Assembly (NCBI RefSeq): GCF_030272615.1
Contig: NW_026728911.1
Coordinates: 280,001-302,500 of the forward strand
From: Cryptomeria japonica
Lineage: Eukaryota; Streptophyta; Pinopsida; Cupressales; Cupressaceae
Length of the DNA: 22,500 bases
Reading direction: 5' to 3'
This document shows positions 8,403 to 18,774 of the stretch, piece after piece; within the stretch, counting starts at the first letter, position 1, and each line of letters starts with the position of its first letter. The position numbers and the translations under genes were made by a program. Below the pieces are notes generated by a model that was not told the origin of the DNA, searched no databases, and saw nothing but the letters and a program-made list of their open reading frames with translations.

Positions 8403-10120
8403 CCAAGGTGGGTGTTGAGGTGCGTGCCGAGGTGGGTGGGTGCTAGGGTGCGCTCCATGGTGGGTGCCAGGGTGGGTGCGTGCTAGGGTGGATTCCAAAG
8501 AGGGTCATAGGGTGGGTGCCAAGGTGGGTTGGTGATATAGTGGGTTCAAAGGTGGGTACTAGGGTGGGTTCCAAGGTGGGTCACAAGTTGGGTGCCAGGA
8601 TGCGTGGGTGTTAGGTTGGGTGCCAAGGTGGGCTCCTGCGTGGGTGGGTGCTAGGGTGGGTTTCAAGGTGGACGCGAGGGCGGGTGCCAAGGTGGGTAAC
8701 AAGTTGGGTGTTAGGATGGGTGAGTGCTAGAGTGGGTGCCAAGGTGGGTGGGTGCTAAGGTGGATGCCAAGGTGGTTCACAGGGTGGGTGGGTTCTAGGG
8801 TGAGTTCCAAGGTGGGTCACAGGTTCAGTGCTAGGGTGGGTGTCAAGGCGGGTGTCGAGGTGCCTGGGTGCTAGGGTGTGGATGCCAATGTGGGTCATAG
8901 GGTGGGTACTAGGGTGGGCTGCAATGTGGGTGCCAAGGTGGGTAACATGCTCGGTGGGTTCTAAATTGGGTGCCAGGGTGGGTGTGCACCCACCTTGCCC
9001 GAGGTGGGTGCCAAGGTGCCAGTGTGGGTGGGTGCTAAGGTGGATGCCAAGGTGGGTGAGAAGGTGGGTGATAGGTTGAGTGGTAGGATGGGTGGGTGCC
9101 AAGATGGGTCACAGGGTGGGTGCAAGGGTGGGTAGGTGCTAGGGTTGGTGTCAGGGTGGGTGGGTGCTAGGTTGGGTTCCAAGGTGGGTGCGAGGGTGAG
9201 TGTCAAGGTGGGTCACAGGTTAGGTGCTAGGATGGGTGAGTGCTAGGGTGCAAAGGTGCCAGGGTGGGTGCTAGGATGGGTCGATGCTAGGGTGAGTGGC
9301 AAGGTGGGTCCACAAGTGTCAAGGTGGGTGCCGAGGTGGGTGCCAAGTCGGCGACTGCTATGGTGGATGCCAAGGTGGGTCACGGGGTGGGTGCCAAGTT
9401 GCTAGGTTGGGTTCCAAGGTGGGTGCCAACGTGGGTGCTAGGGTGCGTGGGTTAAAGGGTGTGTCACAACGTGGGTGCCAGGATGGGTGCGCACCCACAC
9501 TGGCCAAGACGGGTGCGGGTGCAAGGTTGGGTTCCAAGCCCGGTCACAGGCTGGGTGCTAGGATGGGTGGGTGCCAAGGTGGGCACCAGGGTGGGTGCAC
9601 CCACCCTGGCCAAGGTGGGTCACGGGGTGGGTCCTAGGGTGGGTAACGGGGTGGGTACTAAGGTGCGTGCCAAGGTGGGTCATAGGGTGGGTGCCAAGGT
9701 GGGCACCAGGGTGGGTGTGCACCAACCCTAGCCAGGGTAGGTCACGGGGTGGTTGTCGGGGTGGGCGTCAAGGAGCCAAGGTGGGTGGCAAGTAGCCAAG
9801 TTGCGTGCCAAGGTGGGTGTCGGGGTGGGTGCCAAGGATCCAAGGTGGGTGCCAAGGAACCAAGGTGGGTGTCTGGGTGGGTGCCGAGGTGGGAGCCAGG
9901 GTGGGTCCCAAGGTGAGTGCAAAGGTGGGTGCCAGGGTCAAGGTGAGTGCCAATGTGGGTTCCAAGGTGCCAGGGTCAGGGTGAGTGCCAATGTGGGTTC
10001 AAAGGTGCTAAGTTGGGTGCGAGGTTGGGTGCGAGGGTGGGTGGGTGCCAAGGTGTGCTAGGTGGAAGCCCGGGTGGGTCGGCATCCCATGGGTGTCGAG
10101 TTGGGTGCCTGATGGGTGCT
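8403..10120. repeat. G-rich degenerate minisatellite (GGTGGGTGCCAAGGTGGG family)
   Basis: Continuous short degenerate units of the kinds GGTGGGTGCCAA, GGTGGGTGCTAG and GGTGGGTCACAG on the + strand. Several stretches satisfy the four-run G-quadruplex pattern: GGGTGGGTGCTAGGGTGGG at 8642-8660, a G3-T-G3-T-G3-N5-G3 run at 8782-8800, and GGGGTGGGTCCTAGGGTGGG at 9624-9643. A near-hairpin GGTGGGTG-TG-CACCCACC is at 8977-8994. Open frames in both directions are repeat artefacts. This is the sequence upstream of the 5S gene. Confidence 0.93.
9586..9609. other. Perfect 24-bp palindrome at the duplication start
   Basis: CCAGGGTGGGTG is followed immediately by its exact reverse complement, with the centre between 9597 and 9598. 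The 7923-bp duplication starts at this centre. Confidence 0.9.
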
Positions 10121-10460
10121 TCTTGTCAAGTTTTAGTCGTCGGGACTCATTTCGAGCCTTAGAGGTCGTTTCTTGTCCGGTTGCCCTGTCTTCGACCTGG
10201 GAACCCAATTTTGGTCCTCGAGTCCCATTTTTTTTTGTCTCGCATCCCACTTTTGGCCTGTGGCCTTTTCGGGGTCGATTCTCGTTTTGGGCATCAGAGC
10301 ATGTTTCTTCTCCTAAAACCCAATATTTGTTTATTAAGTCTCGGAACACATTTTTGTTCTCGTGGACCCATCATGGGTCTTGGAACGCATTTGTGGTCCT
10401 TGGGTCCCATTTTGCATCCCGAAACTTGTGTTTTGGTGCTTGATCCCTATTTTGGGTGCC
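10121..10460. repeat. Degenerate 20-30 bp repeats with GGGTCCCATTTTGG words
   Basis: Less GC-rich than its neighbours. Variants of a phrase like CTTGGGTCCCATTTTG recur: GGGAACCCAATTTTGG, CGAGTCCCATTTTT, CGCATCCCACTTTTGG, GGAACACATTTTTG, TGGACCCATCATGG, GGAACGCATTTGTGG, TTGGGTCCCATTTTGC and TGATCCCTATTTTGG. I see no gene. The second copy is 18044-18383. Confidence 0.7.
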
Positions 10461-10851
10461 CACCTTGCACCAAGTGCGCACCCGGGGCAAACCGAGCGCC
10501 TTGGTGCACCGGGGCAAGATCGAGCGTGCACCCGAGGCGCCCCGAACATGCACCAAGGTGCACTCGGCCCACATGTGAGCGCAGGTCGTTGCGCCCGAGG
10601 TGGTGTGTGGGCACCGCGTTGCAGACGGGACACTGCACGCACACGACGCCCCCTCCAGGTGCACGCACGTAGGCCGGGCCGGGTGCACACCCGACGCCCT
10701 AGCAAGGTGCGCGCACCCGGGCAGGGCTCACACTTGGCGAACGGGGCGCACTTCGCGAGGGAGGGTGTGCACCTCGACGGGGGTGGGTGGCCGGGGTGGA
10801 TTCGCACGTGGGTCGCGGTTTGCTAAGTACACACTGCGACAAGCTCATAAC
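10461..10851. other. GC-rich 5' flank of the 5S gene
   Basis: Non-repetitive to weakly repetitive GC-rich spacer with scattered GGTGCGCACC-like words. It includes the left copy of a 25-bp near-perfect direct repeat (10521-10545, core GCACCCGAGGCGCCCCGA) that recurs after the gene at 11095-11119. Just before the gene the sequence reads GCTAAGTACACACTGCGACA, with no canonical TATA box and C at -1. The second copy is 18384-18774. Confidence 0.6.
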
Positions 10852-10970
10852 GGGTGCGATCATACCAGCGTTAGTGCACCGGATCCCATCAGAACTCCGC
10901 AGTTAAGCGCGCTTGGGCCGGAGTAGTACTGGGATGGGTGACCTCCCGGGAAGTCCCGGTGTTGCACCCT
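10852..10970 (+). rRNA. 5S ribosomal RNA gene, copy 1
   Basis: Encodes the 5S RNA of the large ribosomal subunit and would be transcribed by RNA polymerase III. The sequence is recognisable over its full length as a plant 5S gene. It opens GGGTGCGATCATACCAGCG and closes GTGTTGCACCC, so the terminal GGGTGC and GCACCC can pair as helix I. The internal control region is intact: an A-box region with AGTTAAGCGCGCTTGGGC at about nt 51-68 and a C-box region with GGATGGGTGACCTCCCGGG at about nt 80-98. The base at -1 is C, as is usual for plant 5S genes. No clear TATATA is present near -28; the sequence there is CTAAGTAC. A six-T run follows at once. The gene looks functional. It lies between the G-rich spacer and the GGTGCGCACC arrays, on the strand opposite to the predicted Pol I promoters. 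The exact 3' end may shift by one or two bases. Confidence 0.97.
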
Positions 10971-10975
10971 TTTTT
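10970..10975 (+). terminator. Pol III terminator of 5S copy 1
   Basis: A run of six T residues directly follows the GCACCC end of the 5S gene. Four or more T on the non-template strand is the standard Pol III termination signal. Confidence 0.9.
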
Positions 10976-11400
10976 AGTTTTTCGCCGGGCGTCGCAATGC
11001 TATTTGAATAAACCTTTTGCCCGTTTGCGTTCTCGTCGGGGCCGGGCCGGGCCGGGGTGCGCTGCCCGCACTACCGCGCGCGCGGGGGCGACACCGAGCG
11101 CGCACCCGAGGCGCCCCGAGCACACAGGCCACGGTGCAACCCGGGCGTTGTGCGCGCACCCCGGTGCGCCCGAGGTGCTGCGCGCGCACCCAGGTGAAAT
11201 CGGTGTGCACCTCGGCCAGTGCGCGCTCGGTCGAGTCGCGCACGTTGGCCAAGGTGCACGGTGATGTTTCTTACTCTAAGGTTCCGCACCAGACGCCCGG
11301 GACAGGTGAGCGAAGCTGGGCGGGGCCGGGTGCGCGGCCGGGGCAGGTGCACGCAGCTGGAGAGAGCTTTGGAGCACACTTCGGAGCGCACCAATGATGC
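10976..11400. other. GC-rich 3' flank of the 5S gene
   Basis: After the T-run comes a short AT-rich patch (GAATAAACC), then GC-rich sequence with GGCCGGGCCGGGCCGGGG and CGCGCGCGGGGGCG. No gene is visible. Contains the right copy of the flanking direct repeat at 11095-11119. The second copy is 18899-19323. Confidence 0.6.
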
Positions 11401-11498
11401 GCTCCATTCAAAAGTTTCCTGAAAAGGCAAAAAAAGTTGAGATTATAGAATTTCCCACTTGAGAGATTGTAAAAAAAAAAAATTTAAAATGAAGGAAA
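11398..11498. repeat. AT-rich module, first and divergent copy
   Basis: Reads CAAAAGTTTCCTGAAAAGGC, then A-runs, GAGATTATAGAATTTCCCAC, and a 12-A run with AATTTAAAATGAAGG. It is the divergent form of the module repeated through the arrays to the right. Confidence 0.7.
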
Positions 11499-12147
11499 CG
11501 CGGGTGCCAAGGTGTGCGCAGCCCAGCCAAGGTGTGCGCACCAAGGCGCCCACCCTGGCGAAGGTGCACGCAAGGTGCGCACCCGAGGCAAACCGGACAA
11601 TTAACCCAACTTTCGACTTCGCGCGCACCTTGGAGCGCACTTCGGAGCGCTCCTTGGTGCGCACCAATCTTGGGCACCTCGGAGTGCACCATGGCGCCCA
11701 CCAAGGTGCGCACCCGGGGCAAACCGAGCTCCGACTTCGTGCGCACCTTGGAGCGCACGAAAGGTGCGCACCATGGCGCCCACCAAGGTGCGCAGCCCAG
11801 CCAAGGCGTGCGCATCAAGGTGCGCACCCTGGCGAAGGTGCGCACCCGGGGCAAACCGAGCTCCGACTTCGTGCGCACCTTGGAGCGCACAAAAGGTGCG
11901 CAACCCAGCCAAGGTGTGCGCACCCCGGTCAAACCGAGCTCCGAATCGTGCGCACCAGAGGTGCACGCCATCGTGCGCACCTTGGAGCACACTTCGGAGC
12001 CCTCCTTGGTGCGCGCCGATGTTGCGCACCTCGGAGCGCACCCGGGGAAAACAATGCAATTAACCCGACTTTCGACTTCGTGGGCACCTCGGAGCGCTCT
12101 CGGGTTCGCACCTCGGAGCACACCGAGGTGCGCACCTTTGATGCGCT

Positions 12148-12190
12148 GCCTTCACCAATTTCCAGAAAAGGCAAGAAAACATTGAGAAGG
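12148..12190. repeat. AT-rich module, truncated copy
   Basis: Contains CTTCACCAATTTCCAGAAAA and GGCAAGAAAACATTGAGAAG, then returns to GC-rich array before the TTTTAAAATTTCCG part. Confidence 0.7.
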
Positions 12191-13185
12191 TGTGCGCACC
12201 GAGGTGCCCACCCTGGCGAAGGTGCACGCGAGGTGCGCACCCGGGGCAAACCGGGCTCCGACTTCGTGCACGCCGCACCTTGGAGCACACTTCGGAGCGC
12301 TCCTTGGTGCGCACCAGGGCGCGCAACCCAGCCGAGGTGCCCACCCCGGCGAAGGTGCACGCGAGGTGCGCACCCGGGGCAAACCGGGCTCCGACTTCGT
12401 GCACGCCATGGTGCCCACCGCGGCGAAGGTGCACGCGAGGTGCGCACCCGGGGCAAACCGGGCTCCGACTTCGTGCACGCCGCACCTTGGAGCACACTTC
12501 GGAGCGCTCCTTGGTGCGCACCATGGTGCCCACCAGGGCGCGCAACCCCGCCGAAGGTGCACGCGAGGTGCGCACCCGGGGCAAACCGGGCTCCGACTTC
12601 GTGCACGCCGCACCTTGGAGCACACTTCGGAGCGCTCCTTGGTGCGCACCATGGTGCCCACCAGGGCGCGCAACCCCGCCGAAGGTGCACGCGAGGTGCG
12701 CACCCGGGGCAAACCGGGCTCCGACTTCGTGCACGCCATGGTGCGCACCGCGGCGAAGGTGCGCACCCGGGGCAAACCGGGCTCCGACTTCGTGCACGCC
12801 GCACCTTGGAGCACACTTCGGAGCGCTCCTTGGTGCGCACCAGGGCGCGCAACCCAGCCGAGGTGCCCACCCCGGCGAAGGTGCACGCGAGGTGCGTACC
12901 CGGGGCAAACCGGGCTCCGACTTCGTGCACGCCGCACCTTGGAGCACACTTCGGAGCGCTCCTTGGTGCGCACCATGGTGCCCACCAGGCCGCGCAACCC
13001 AGCCAAGGTGTGCGCACCAAGGTGCACGCGAGGTGCGCACCCGGGGCAAACCGGGGTCCGACTTCGTGCACGCCGCACCTTGGAGCACACATCGGGGCGC
13101 TCCCGGGTTCGCACCGGCGTTGCGCACCGTGGTGGGCACCTCGGAGCACACCAAGGTGGGCAGCGAGGTGCGCACCTTTGATGCG

Positions 13186-13271
13186 ATGCCTTCACTAATT
13201 TCCATAAAAGGCAAAAAAAAAACGAGATTTTAAAATTTCCGTTTTGAAAGATAGTGAGAAAAAGGGAATGC
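13186..13271. repeat. AT-rich module, full copy
   Basis: Starts CTTCACTAATTTCCATAAAA, passes through GATTTTAAAATTTCCGTTTT and ends at AAAGGGAATGC. Full copies like this recur near 13682, 14153, 14787, 15540, 16036, 16505, 16860 and 17380, and in the second large copy near 21109, 21605 and 22076. They punctuate the GC-rich arrays every 350-800 bp. Confidence 0.85.
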
Positions 13272-13729
13272 TGGTGCCATCTTGAGCCCGCCCTGGTGCG
13301 CAGCCCAGCCAAGGTGTGCGCACCAAGGTGCCCACCCTGGCGAAGGTGCGCGCCCGGGCAATTAACCCAACTTCCAACTTCGCGCGCGCCAGGGTGGGAG
13401 CGCACCCAACAACCGGGCCTGGGAAGAGCCAATGCGAGAAACCCCACCAAACGCTCTGACAAAAAAAGAGGGGGCGCTCCAGTAACCCCGCTTCGGAGCG
13501 CACCCTGGGCAAACCCAGCCAAGGTGCCCACCCCGGCCAAGGTGCAGGCGAGGTGCGCACCCGGGGCAAACCGGGCTCCGACAACGTGCACGCCGCACCT
13601 TGGAGCACACTTCGTAGCGCTCCCGGGTGCGCACCTCAGAGCACACCAAGGTGGGCAGCGAGGTGCGCACCTTTGATGCGCTGCCTTCACTAATTTCCAG
13701 AAAAGGCAAAAAAAAAAGGAGATTTTAAA

Positions 13730-13765
13730 ATTTCCGTTTTGAAAGATAGTGAAAAAAACGGAACG
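13730..13765. other. Hairpin in the AT-rich module
   Basis: TTCCGTTTT and AAAACGGAA are perfect inverted repeats separated by about 14 nt (GAAAGATAGTGAAA). Intact here, near 16083-16116 and near 17428-17461. Altered where the right arm reads AAAAGGAAC (14204 onward) or AAAAGGGAATG (13240 onward). Confidence 0.7.
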
Positions 13766-15242
13766 CGCGTGCCATCTTGAGCCCGCCCTGGTGCGCAGCC
13801 CAGGTAAGGTGCCCACCCTGGCAAAGGTGCGCACCCGGGCAATTAACCCTACTTCCGACTTCGTGCGCGCCAGGGTGGCAACCGGGCCTCGGAAGAGCCA
13901 ATGCGAGAAACCCCACCAAACGCTCCGACAAAAAAAGAGGCGGCGCTCCAATAACCCCGCTTCGGAGCGCAGCCGGGGCAAACCCAGCCAAGGTGCCCAC
14001 CCCGACGAAGGTGCACGCGAGGTGCGCACCCGGGGCAAACCGGGCTCCGACAACGTGCACGCAGCACCTTGGAGCACACTTCGAAGCACTCCCGGGTGCC
14101 CACCGGCGTTGCGCACCGTGGTGGGCAGCGAGGTGCGCACCTTTGATGCGCTGCCTTCACTAATTTCCAGAAAAAGGCAAAAAAAAATGAGATTTTAAAA
14201 TTTCCGTTTTGAAAGATAGTGAAAAAAAAGGAACGCGGGTGCCATCTTGAGCCCGCCCTGGTGCGCAGCCCAGGCAAGGCATGCGCACCAAGGTGCCCAC
14301 CCGAGGTGCACACCCGGGGCAAACCGGGCTCCGACTTCGTGCAGGCCGCACCTTGGAGCACACTTCGGAGCGCTCCTTGGTGCGCACCATGGTGCCCACC
14401 AGGGCGCGCAACCCAGCCAAGGTCTGCACACTAAGGTGCCCACCCCGGCGAAGGTGCACGCGAGGTGCGCACCCGGGGCAAACCGGGCTCCGACTTCGTG
14501 CACGCCATGGTGCCCACCGCGGCGAAGGTGCACGCGAGGTGCGCACCCGGGGCAAACCGGGCTCCGACTTCGTGCACGCCGCACCTTGGAGCACACTTCG
14601 GAGCGCTCCTTGGTGCGCACCATGGTGCCCACCAGGGCGCGCAACCCAGCCAAGGTGTGCGCACCAAGGTGCACGCGAGGTGCGCACCCGGGGCAAACCG
14701 GGGTCCGACTTCGTGCACGCCGCACCTTGGAGCACACATCGGAGCGCTCCCAGGTTCGCACCAGCGTTGCGCACCTTTGATGCGCTGCCTTCACTAATTT
14801 CCAGAAAAGGCAAAAAAAAACGATATTTTAAAATTTCCGTTCTGAAAGATAGTGAAAAAAACGGAACGCGGGTGCCATCTTGAGCCCTTCCTGGTGCGCA
14901 GCCCAGGCAAGTTGTGCGCACCAAGGTGCCCACCCTGGCGGAGGTGCGCGCCCGGGGCAAACCGGGCTCCGACTTCGTGCACTGCATGGTGCCCACCAAG
15001 GCGCGCAACCCAGCCAAGGTGCCCACCGCAGCGAAGGTGCACGCGAGGTGCACACCCGGGGCAAACCGGGCTCCGACTTCGTGCACGCCGCACCTTGGAG
15101 CACACTTCAGAGCGCTCCTTGGTGCGCACCAGGGCGCGCAACCCAGCCGAGGTGCCCACCCCGGCGAAGGTGCACGCGAGGTGCGCACCCGGGGCAAACC
15201 GGGCTCCGACTTCGTGCACGCCATGGTGCCCACCGCGGCGAA

Positions 15243-17307
15243 GGTGCGCACCCGGGGCAAACCGGGCTCCGACTTCGTGCACGCCGCACCTTGGAGCACA
15301 CTTCGGAGCGCTCCTTGGTGCGCACCATGGTGCCCACCAGGCCGCGCAACCCAGCCAAGGTGTGCGCACCAAGGTGCACGCGAGGTGCGCACCCGGGGCA
15401 AACCGGGGTCCGACTTCGTGCACGCCGCACCTTGGAGCACACATCGGGGCGCTCCCGGGTTCGCACCGGCGTTGCGCACCGTGGTGGGCACCTCGGAGCA
15501 CACCAAGGTGGGCAGCGAGGTGCGCACCTTTGATGCGATGCCTTCACTAATTTCCATAAAAGGCAAAAAAAAAACGAGATTTTAAAATTTCCGTTTTGAA
15601 AGATAGTGAGAAAAAGGGAATGCTGGTGCCATCTTGAGCCCGCCCTGGTGCGCAGCCCAGCCAAGGTTTGCGCACCAAGGTGCCCACCCTGGCGAAGGTG
15701 CGCGCCCGGGCAATTAACCCAACTTCCAACTTCGCGCGCGCCAGGGTGGGAGCGCACCCAACAACCGGGCCTGGGAAGAGCCAATGCGAGAAACCCCACC
15801 AAACTCTCTGACAAAAAAAGAGGGGGCGCTCCAGTAACCCCGCTTCGGAGCGCACCCTGGGCAAACCCAGCCAAGGTGCCCACCCCGGCCAAGGTGCAGG
15901 CGAGGTGCGCACCCGGGGCAAACCGGGCTCCGACAACGTGCACGCCGCACCTTGGAGCACACTTCGTAGCGCTCCCGGGTGCGCACCTCAGAGCACACCA
16001 AGGTGGGCAGCGAGGTGCGCACCTTTGATGCGCTGCCTTCACTAATTTCCAGAAAAGGCAAAAAAAAAAGGAGATTTTAAAATTTCCGTTTTGAAAGATA
16101 GTGAAAAAAACGGAACGCGCGTGCCATCTTGAGCCCGCCCTGGTGCGCAGCCCAGGTAAGGTGCCACCCTGGCAAAGGTGCGCACCCGGGCAATTAACCC
16201 TACTTCCGACTTCGTGCGCGCCAGGGTGGCAACCGGGCCTCGGAAGAGCCAATGCGAGAAACCCCACCAAACGCTCCGACAAAAAAAGAGGCGGCGCTCC
16301 AATAACCCCGCTTCGGAGCGCAGCCGGGGCAAACCAAGCCAAGGTGCCCACCCCGACGAAGGTGCACGCGAGGTGCGCACCCGGGGCAAACCGGGCTCCG
16401 ACAACGTGCACGCAGCACCTTGGAGCACACTTCGAAGCACTCCCGGGTGCCCACCGGCGTTGCGCACCGTGGTGGGCAGCGAGGTGCGCACCTTTGATGC
16501 GCTGCCTTCACTAATTTCCAGAAAAAGGCAAAAAAAAATGAGATTTTAAAATTTCCGTTTTGAAAGATAGTGAAAAAAAAGGAACGCGGGTGCCATCTTG
16601 AGCCCGCCCTGGTGCGCAGCCCAGGCAAGGCATGCGCACCAAGGTGCCCACCCGAGGTGCACACCCGGGGCAAACCGGGCTCCGACTTCGTGCAGGCCGC
16701 ACCTTGGAGCACACTTCGGAGCGCTCCTTGGTGCGCACCATGGTGCCCACCAGGGCGCACCCGAGGCAAACCGGGCTCCGACTTCGTGCACGCCGCACCT
16801 TGGAGCACACATCGGAGCGCTCCCAGGTTCGCACCAGCGTTGCGCACCTTTGATGCGCTGCCTTCACTAATTTCCAGAAAAGGCAAAAAAAAACGATATT
16901 TTAAAATTTCCGTTCTGAAAGATAGTGAAAAAAACGGAACGCGGGTGCCATCTTGAGCCCTTCCTGATGCGCAGCCCAGGCAAGTTGTGCGCACCAAGGT
17001 GCCCACCCTGGCGGAGGTGCGCGCCCGGGGCAAACCGGGCTCCGACTTCGTGCACTGCATGGTGCCCACCAAGGCGCGCAACCCAGCCAAGGTGCCCACC
17101 GCAGCGAAGGTGCACGCGAGGTGCGCACCCGAGGTGCACACCCGGGGCAAACCGGGCTCCGACTTCGTGCACGCCGCACCTTGGAGCACACTTCAGAGCG
17201 CTCCTTGGTACGCACCAGGGCGCGCAACCCAGCCAAGGTGCTCACCCCGGCGAAGGTGCACGCGAGGTGCGCACCCGGGGCAAACCGGGCTCGGACTTCG
17301 TGCACGC
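15243..17307. repeat. 2352-bp nested repeat, copy 2 (with deletion)
   Basis: Follows copy 1 in tandem. A 1-bp deletion near 16163 changes the offset to 2351. A deletion of about 278 bp near 16756 (array units between about 14404 and 14690 in copy 1) changes it to 2073. A 13-bp insertion near 17125 then gives 2086. These events show local contraction and expansion inside the larger unit. Confidence 0.75.
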
Positions 17308-18774
17308 CGCACCTTGGAGCACACATCGGAGCGCTCCCGGGTTCGCACCAGCATTGCGCACCTTTGATGCGCTGCCTTCACTAATTTCCAGAAAAGGCAA
17401 AAAAAAGAAAAAAATGAGATTTTAAAATTTCCGTTTTGAAAGATAGTGAAAAAAACGGAACGCGGGTGCCATCTTGAGCCCGCCCTGGTGTGCAGCCCAG
17501 GCAAGTTGTGCGCACCAAGGCACCCACCCTGGCCAAGGTGGGTCACGGGGTGGGTCCTAGGGTGGGTAACGGGGTGGGTACTAAGGTGCGTGCCAAGGTG
17601 GGTCATAGGGTGGGTGCCAAGGTGGGCACCAGGGTGGGTGTGCACCAACCCTAGCCAGGGTAGGTCACGGGGTGGTTGTCGGGGTGGGCGTCAAGGAGCC
17701 AAGGTGGGTGGCAAGTAGCCAAGTTGCGTGCCAAGGTGGGTGTCGGGGTGGGTGCCAAGGATCCAAGGTGGGTGCCAAGGAACCAAGGTGGGTGTCTGGG
17801 TGGGTGCCGAGGTGGGAGCCAGGGTGGGTCCCAAGGTGAGTGCAAAGGTGGGTGCCAGGGTCAAGGTGAGTGCCAATGTGGGTTCCAAGGTGCCAGGGTC
17901 AGGGTGAGTGCCAATGTGGGTTCAAAGGTGCTAAGTTGGGTGCGAGGTTGGGTGCGAGGGTGGGTGGGTGCCAAGGTGTGCTAGGTGGAAGCCCGGGTGG
18001 GTCGGCATCCCATGGGTGTCGAGTTGGGTGCCTGATGGGTGCTTCTTGTCAAGTTTTAGTCGTCGGGACTCATTTCGAGCCTTAGAGGTCGTTTCTTGTC
18101 CGGTTGCCCTGTCTTCGACCTGGGAACCCAATTTTGGTCCTCGGGTCCCATTTTTTTTTGTCTCGCATCCCACTTTTGGCCTGTGGCCTTTTCGGGGTCG
18201 ATTCTCGTTTTGGGCATCAGAGCATGTTTCTTCTCCTAAAACCCAATATTTGTTTATTAAGTCTCGGAACACATTTTTGTTCTCGTGGACCCATCATGGG
18301 TCTTGGAACGCATTTGTGGTCCTTGGGTCCCATTTTGCATCCCGAAACTTGTGTTTTGGTGCTTGATCCCTATTTTGGGTGCCCACCTTGCACCAAGTGC
18401 GCACCCGGGGCAAACCGAGCGCCTTGGTGCACCGGGGCAAGATCGAGCGTGCACCCGAGGCGCCCCGAACATGCACCAAGGTGCACTCGGCCCACATGTG
18501 AGCGCAGGTCGTTGCGCCCGAGGTGGTGTGTGGGCACCGCGTTGCAGACGGGACACTGCACGCACACGACGCCCCCTCCAGGTGCACGCACGTAGGCCGG
18601 GCCGGGTGCACACCCGACGCCCTAGCAAGGTGCGCGCACCCGGGCAGGGCTCACACTTGGCGAACGGGGCGCACTTCGCGAGGGAGGGTGTGCACCTCGA
18701 CGGGGGTGGGTGGCCGGGGTGGATTCGCACGTGGGTCGCGGTTTGCTAAGTACACACTGCGACAAGCTCATAAC

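Larger units (their letters stand above)
12891..15242. repeat. 2352-bp nested repeat, copy 1
   Basis: Aligns to the next block at an offset of 2352 bp, for example the AT-rich module at 13195 with 15547, and the phrase GGGAATGCTGGTGCCATCTT at 13264 with 15616. The boundaries are approximate because they fall inside shorter repeats. Another start of this block is at about 20814 in the second large copy. Confidence 0.8.
9598..17520. repeat. 7923-bp large repeat, copy 1
   Basis: Position x here matches x + 7923 in the second copy. The unit holds the right end of the G-rich minisatellite, the degenerate spacer, one 5S gene and the GGTGCGCACC arrays. Its left edge is the centre of the 24-bp palindrome at 9586-9609. 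Its right edge lies in the phrase CACCCACCCTGGC, which resembles the common array phrase TGCCCACCCTGGC. Confidence 0.93.
11490..17520. repeat. Mosaic GGTGCGCACC arrays
   Basis: Built from repeated phrases: GAGGTGCGCACCCGGGGCAA, CCGGGCTCCGACTTCGTGCA, GCACCTTGGAGCACACTTCG, GCGCTCCTTGGTGCGCACCA and GCGCAACCCAGCCAAGGTG. The phrase GGGCTCCGACTTCGTGCACG occurs at 12253, 12386, 12460, 12588, 12716, 12779 and 12912, with spacings of 133, 74, 128, 128, 63 and 133 bp, so units of different lengths are mixed. Stops are rare in every frame, producing apparent proteins of up to 662 codons on both strands; none has a recognisable domain. Confidence 0.92.

Noticed and set aside
8403-10120. Telomeric or interstitial telomere repeats
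   Set aside because: The G-rich phrase is GGTGGGTGCCAAG-like, with no runs of TTTAGGG or CCCTAAA.
10521-11119. Cassandra-type element (LTRs carrying 5S sequence)
   Set aside because: The 5S gene is complete and immediately followed by a terminator. I see no TG...CA LTR ends, primer-binding site or polypurine tract, and the 25-bp flanking repeats are far too short for LTRs.
12152-14140. Open frame of 662 codons on the - strand, and many others of 100-579 codons at 11459-17400 and 19382-22500
   Set aside because: Open frames overlap in several frames on both strands, are low-complexity Arg/Ala/His/Pro/Cys-rich, and change frame with each repeat unit. No domain is visible, so they are by-products of stop-poor tandem repeats.
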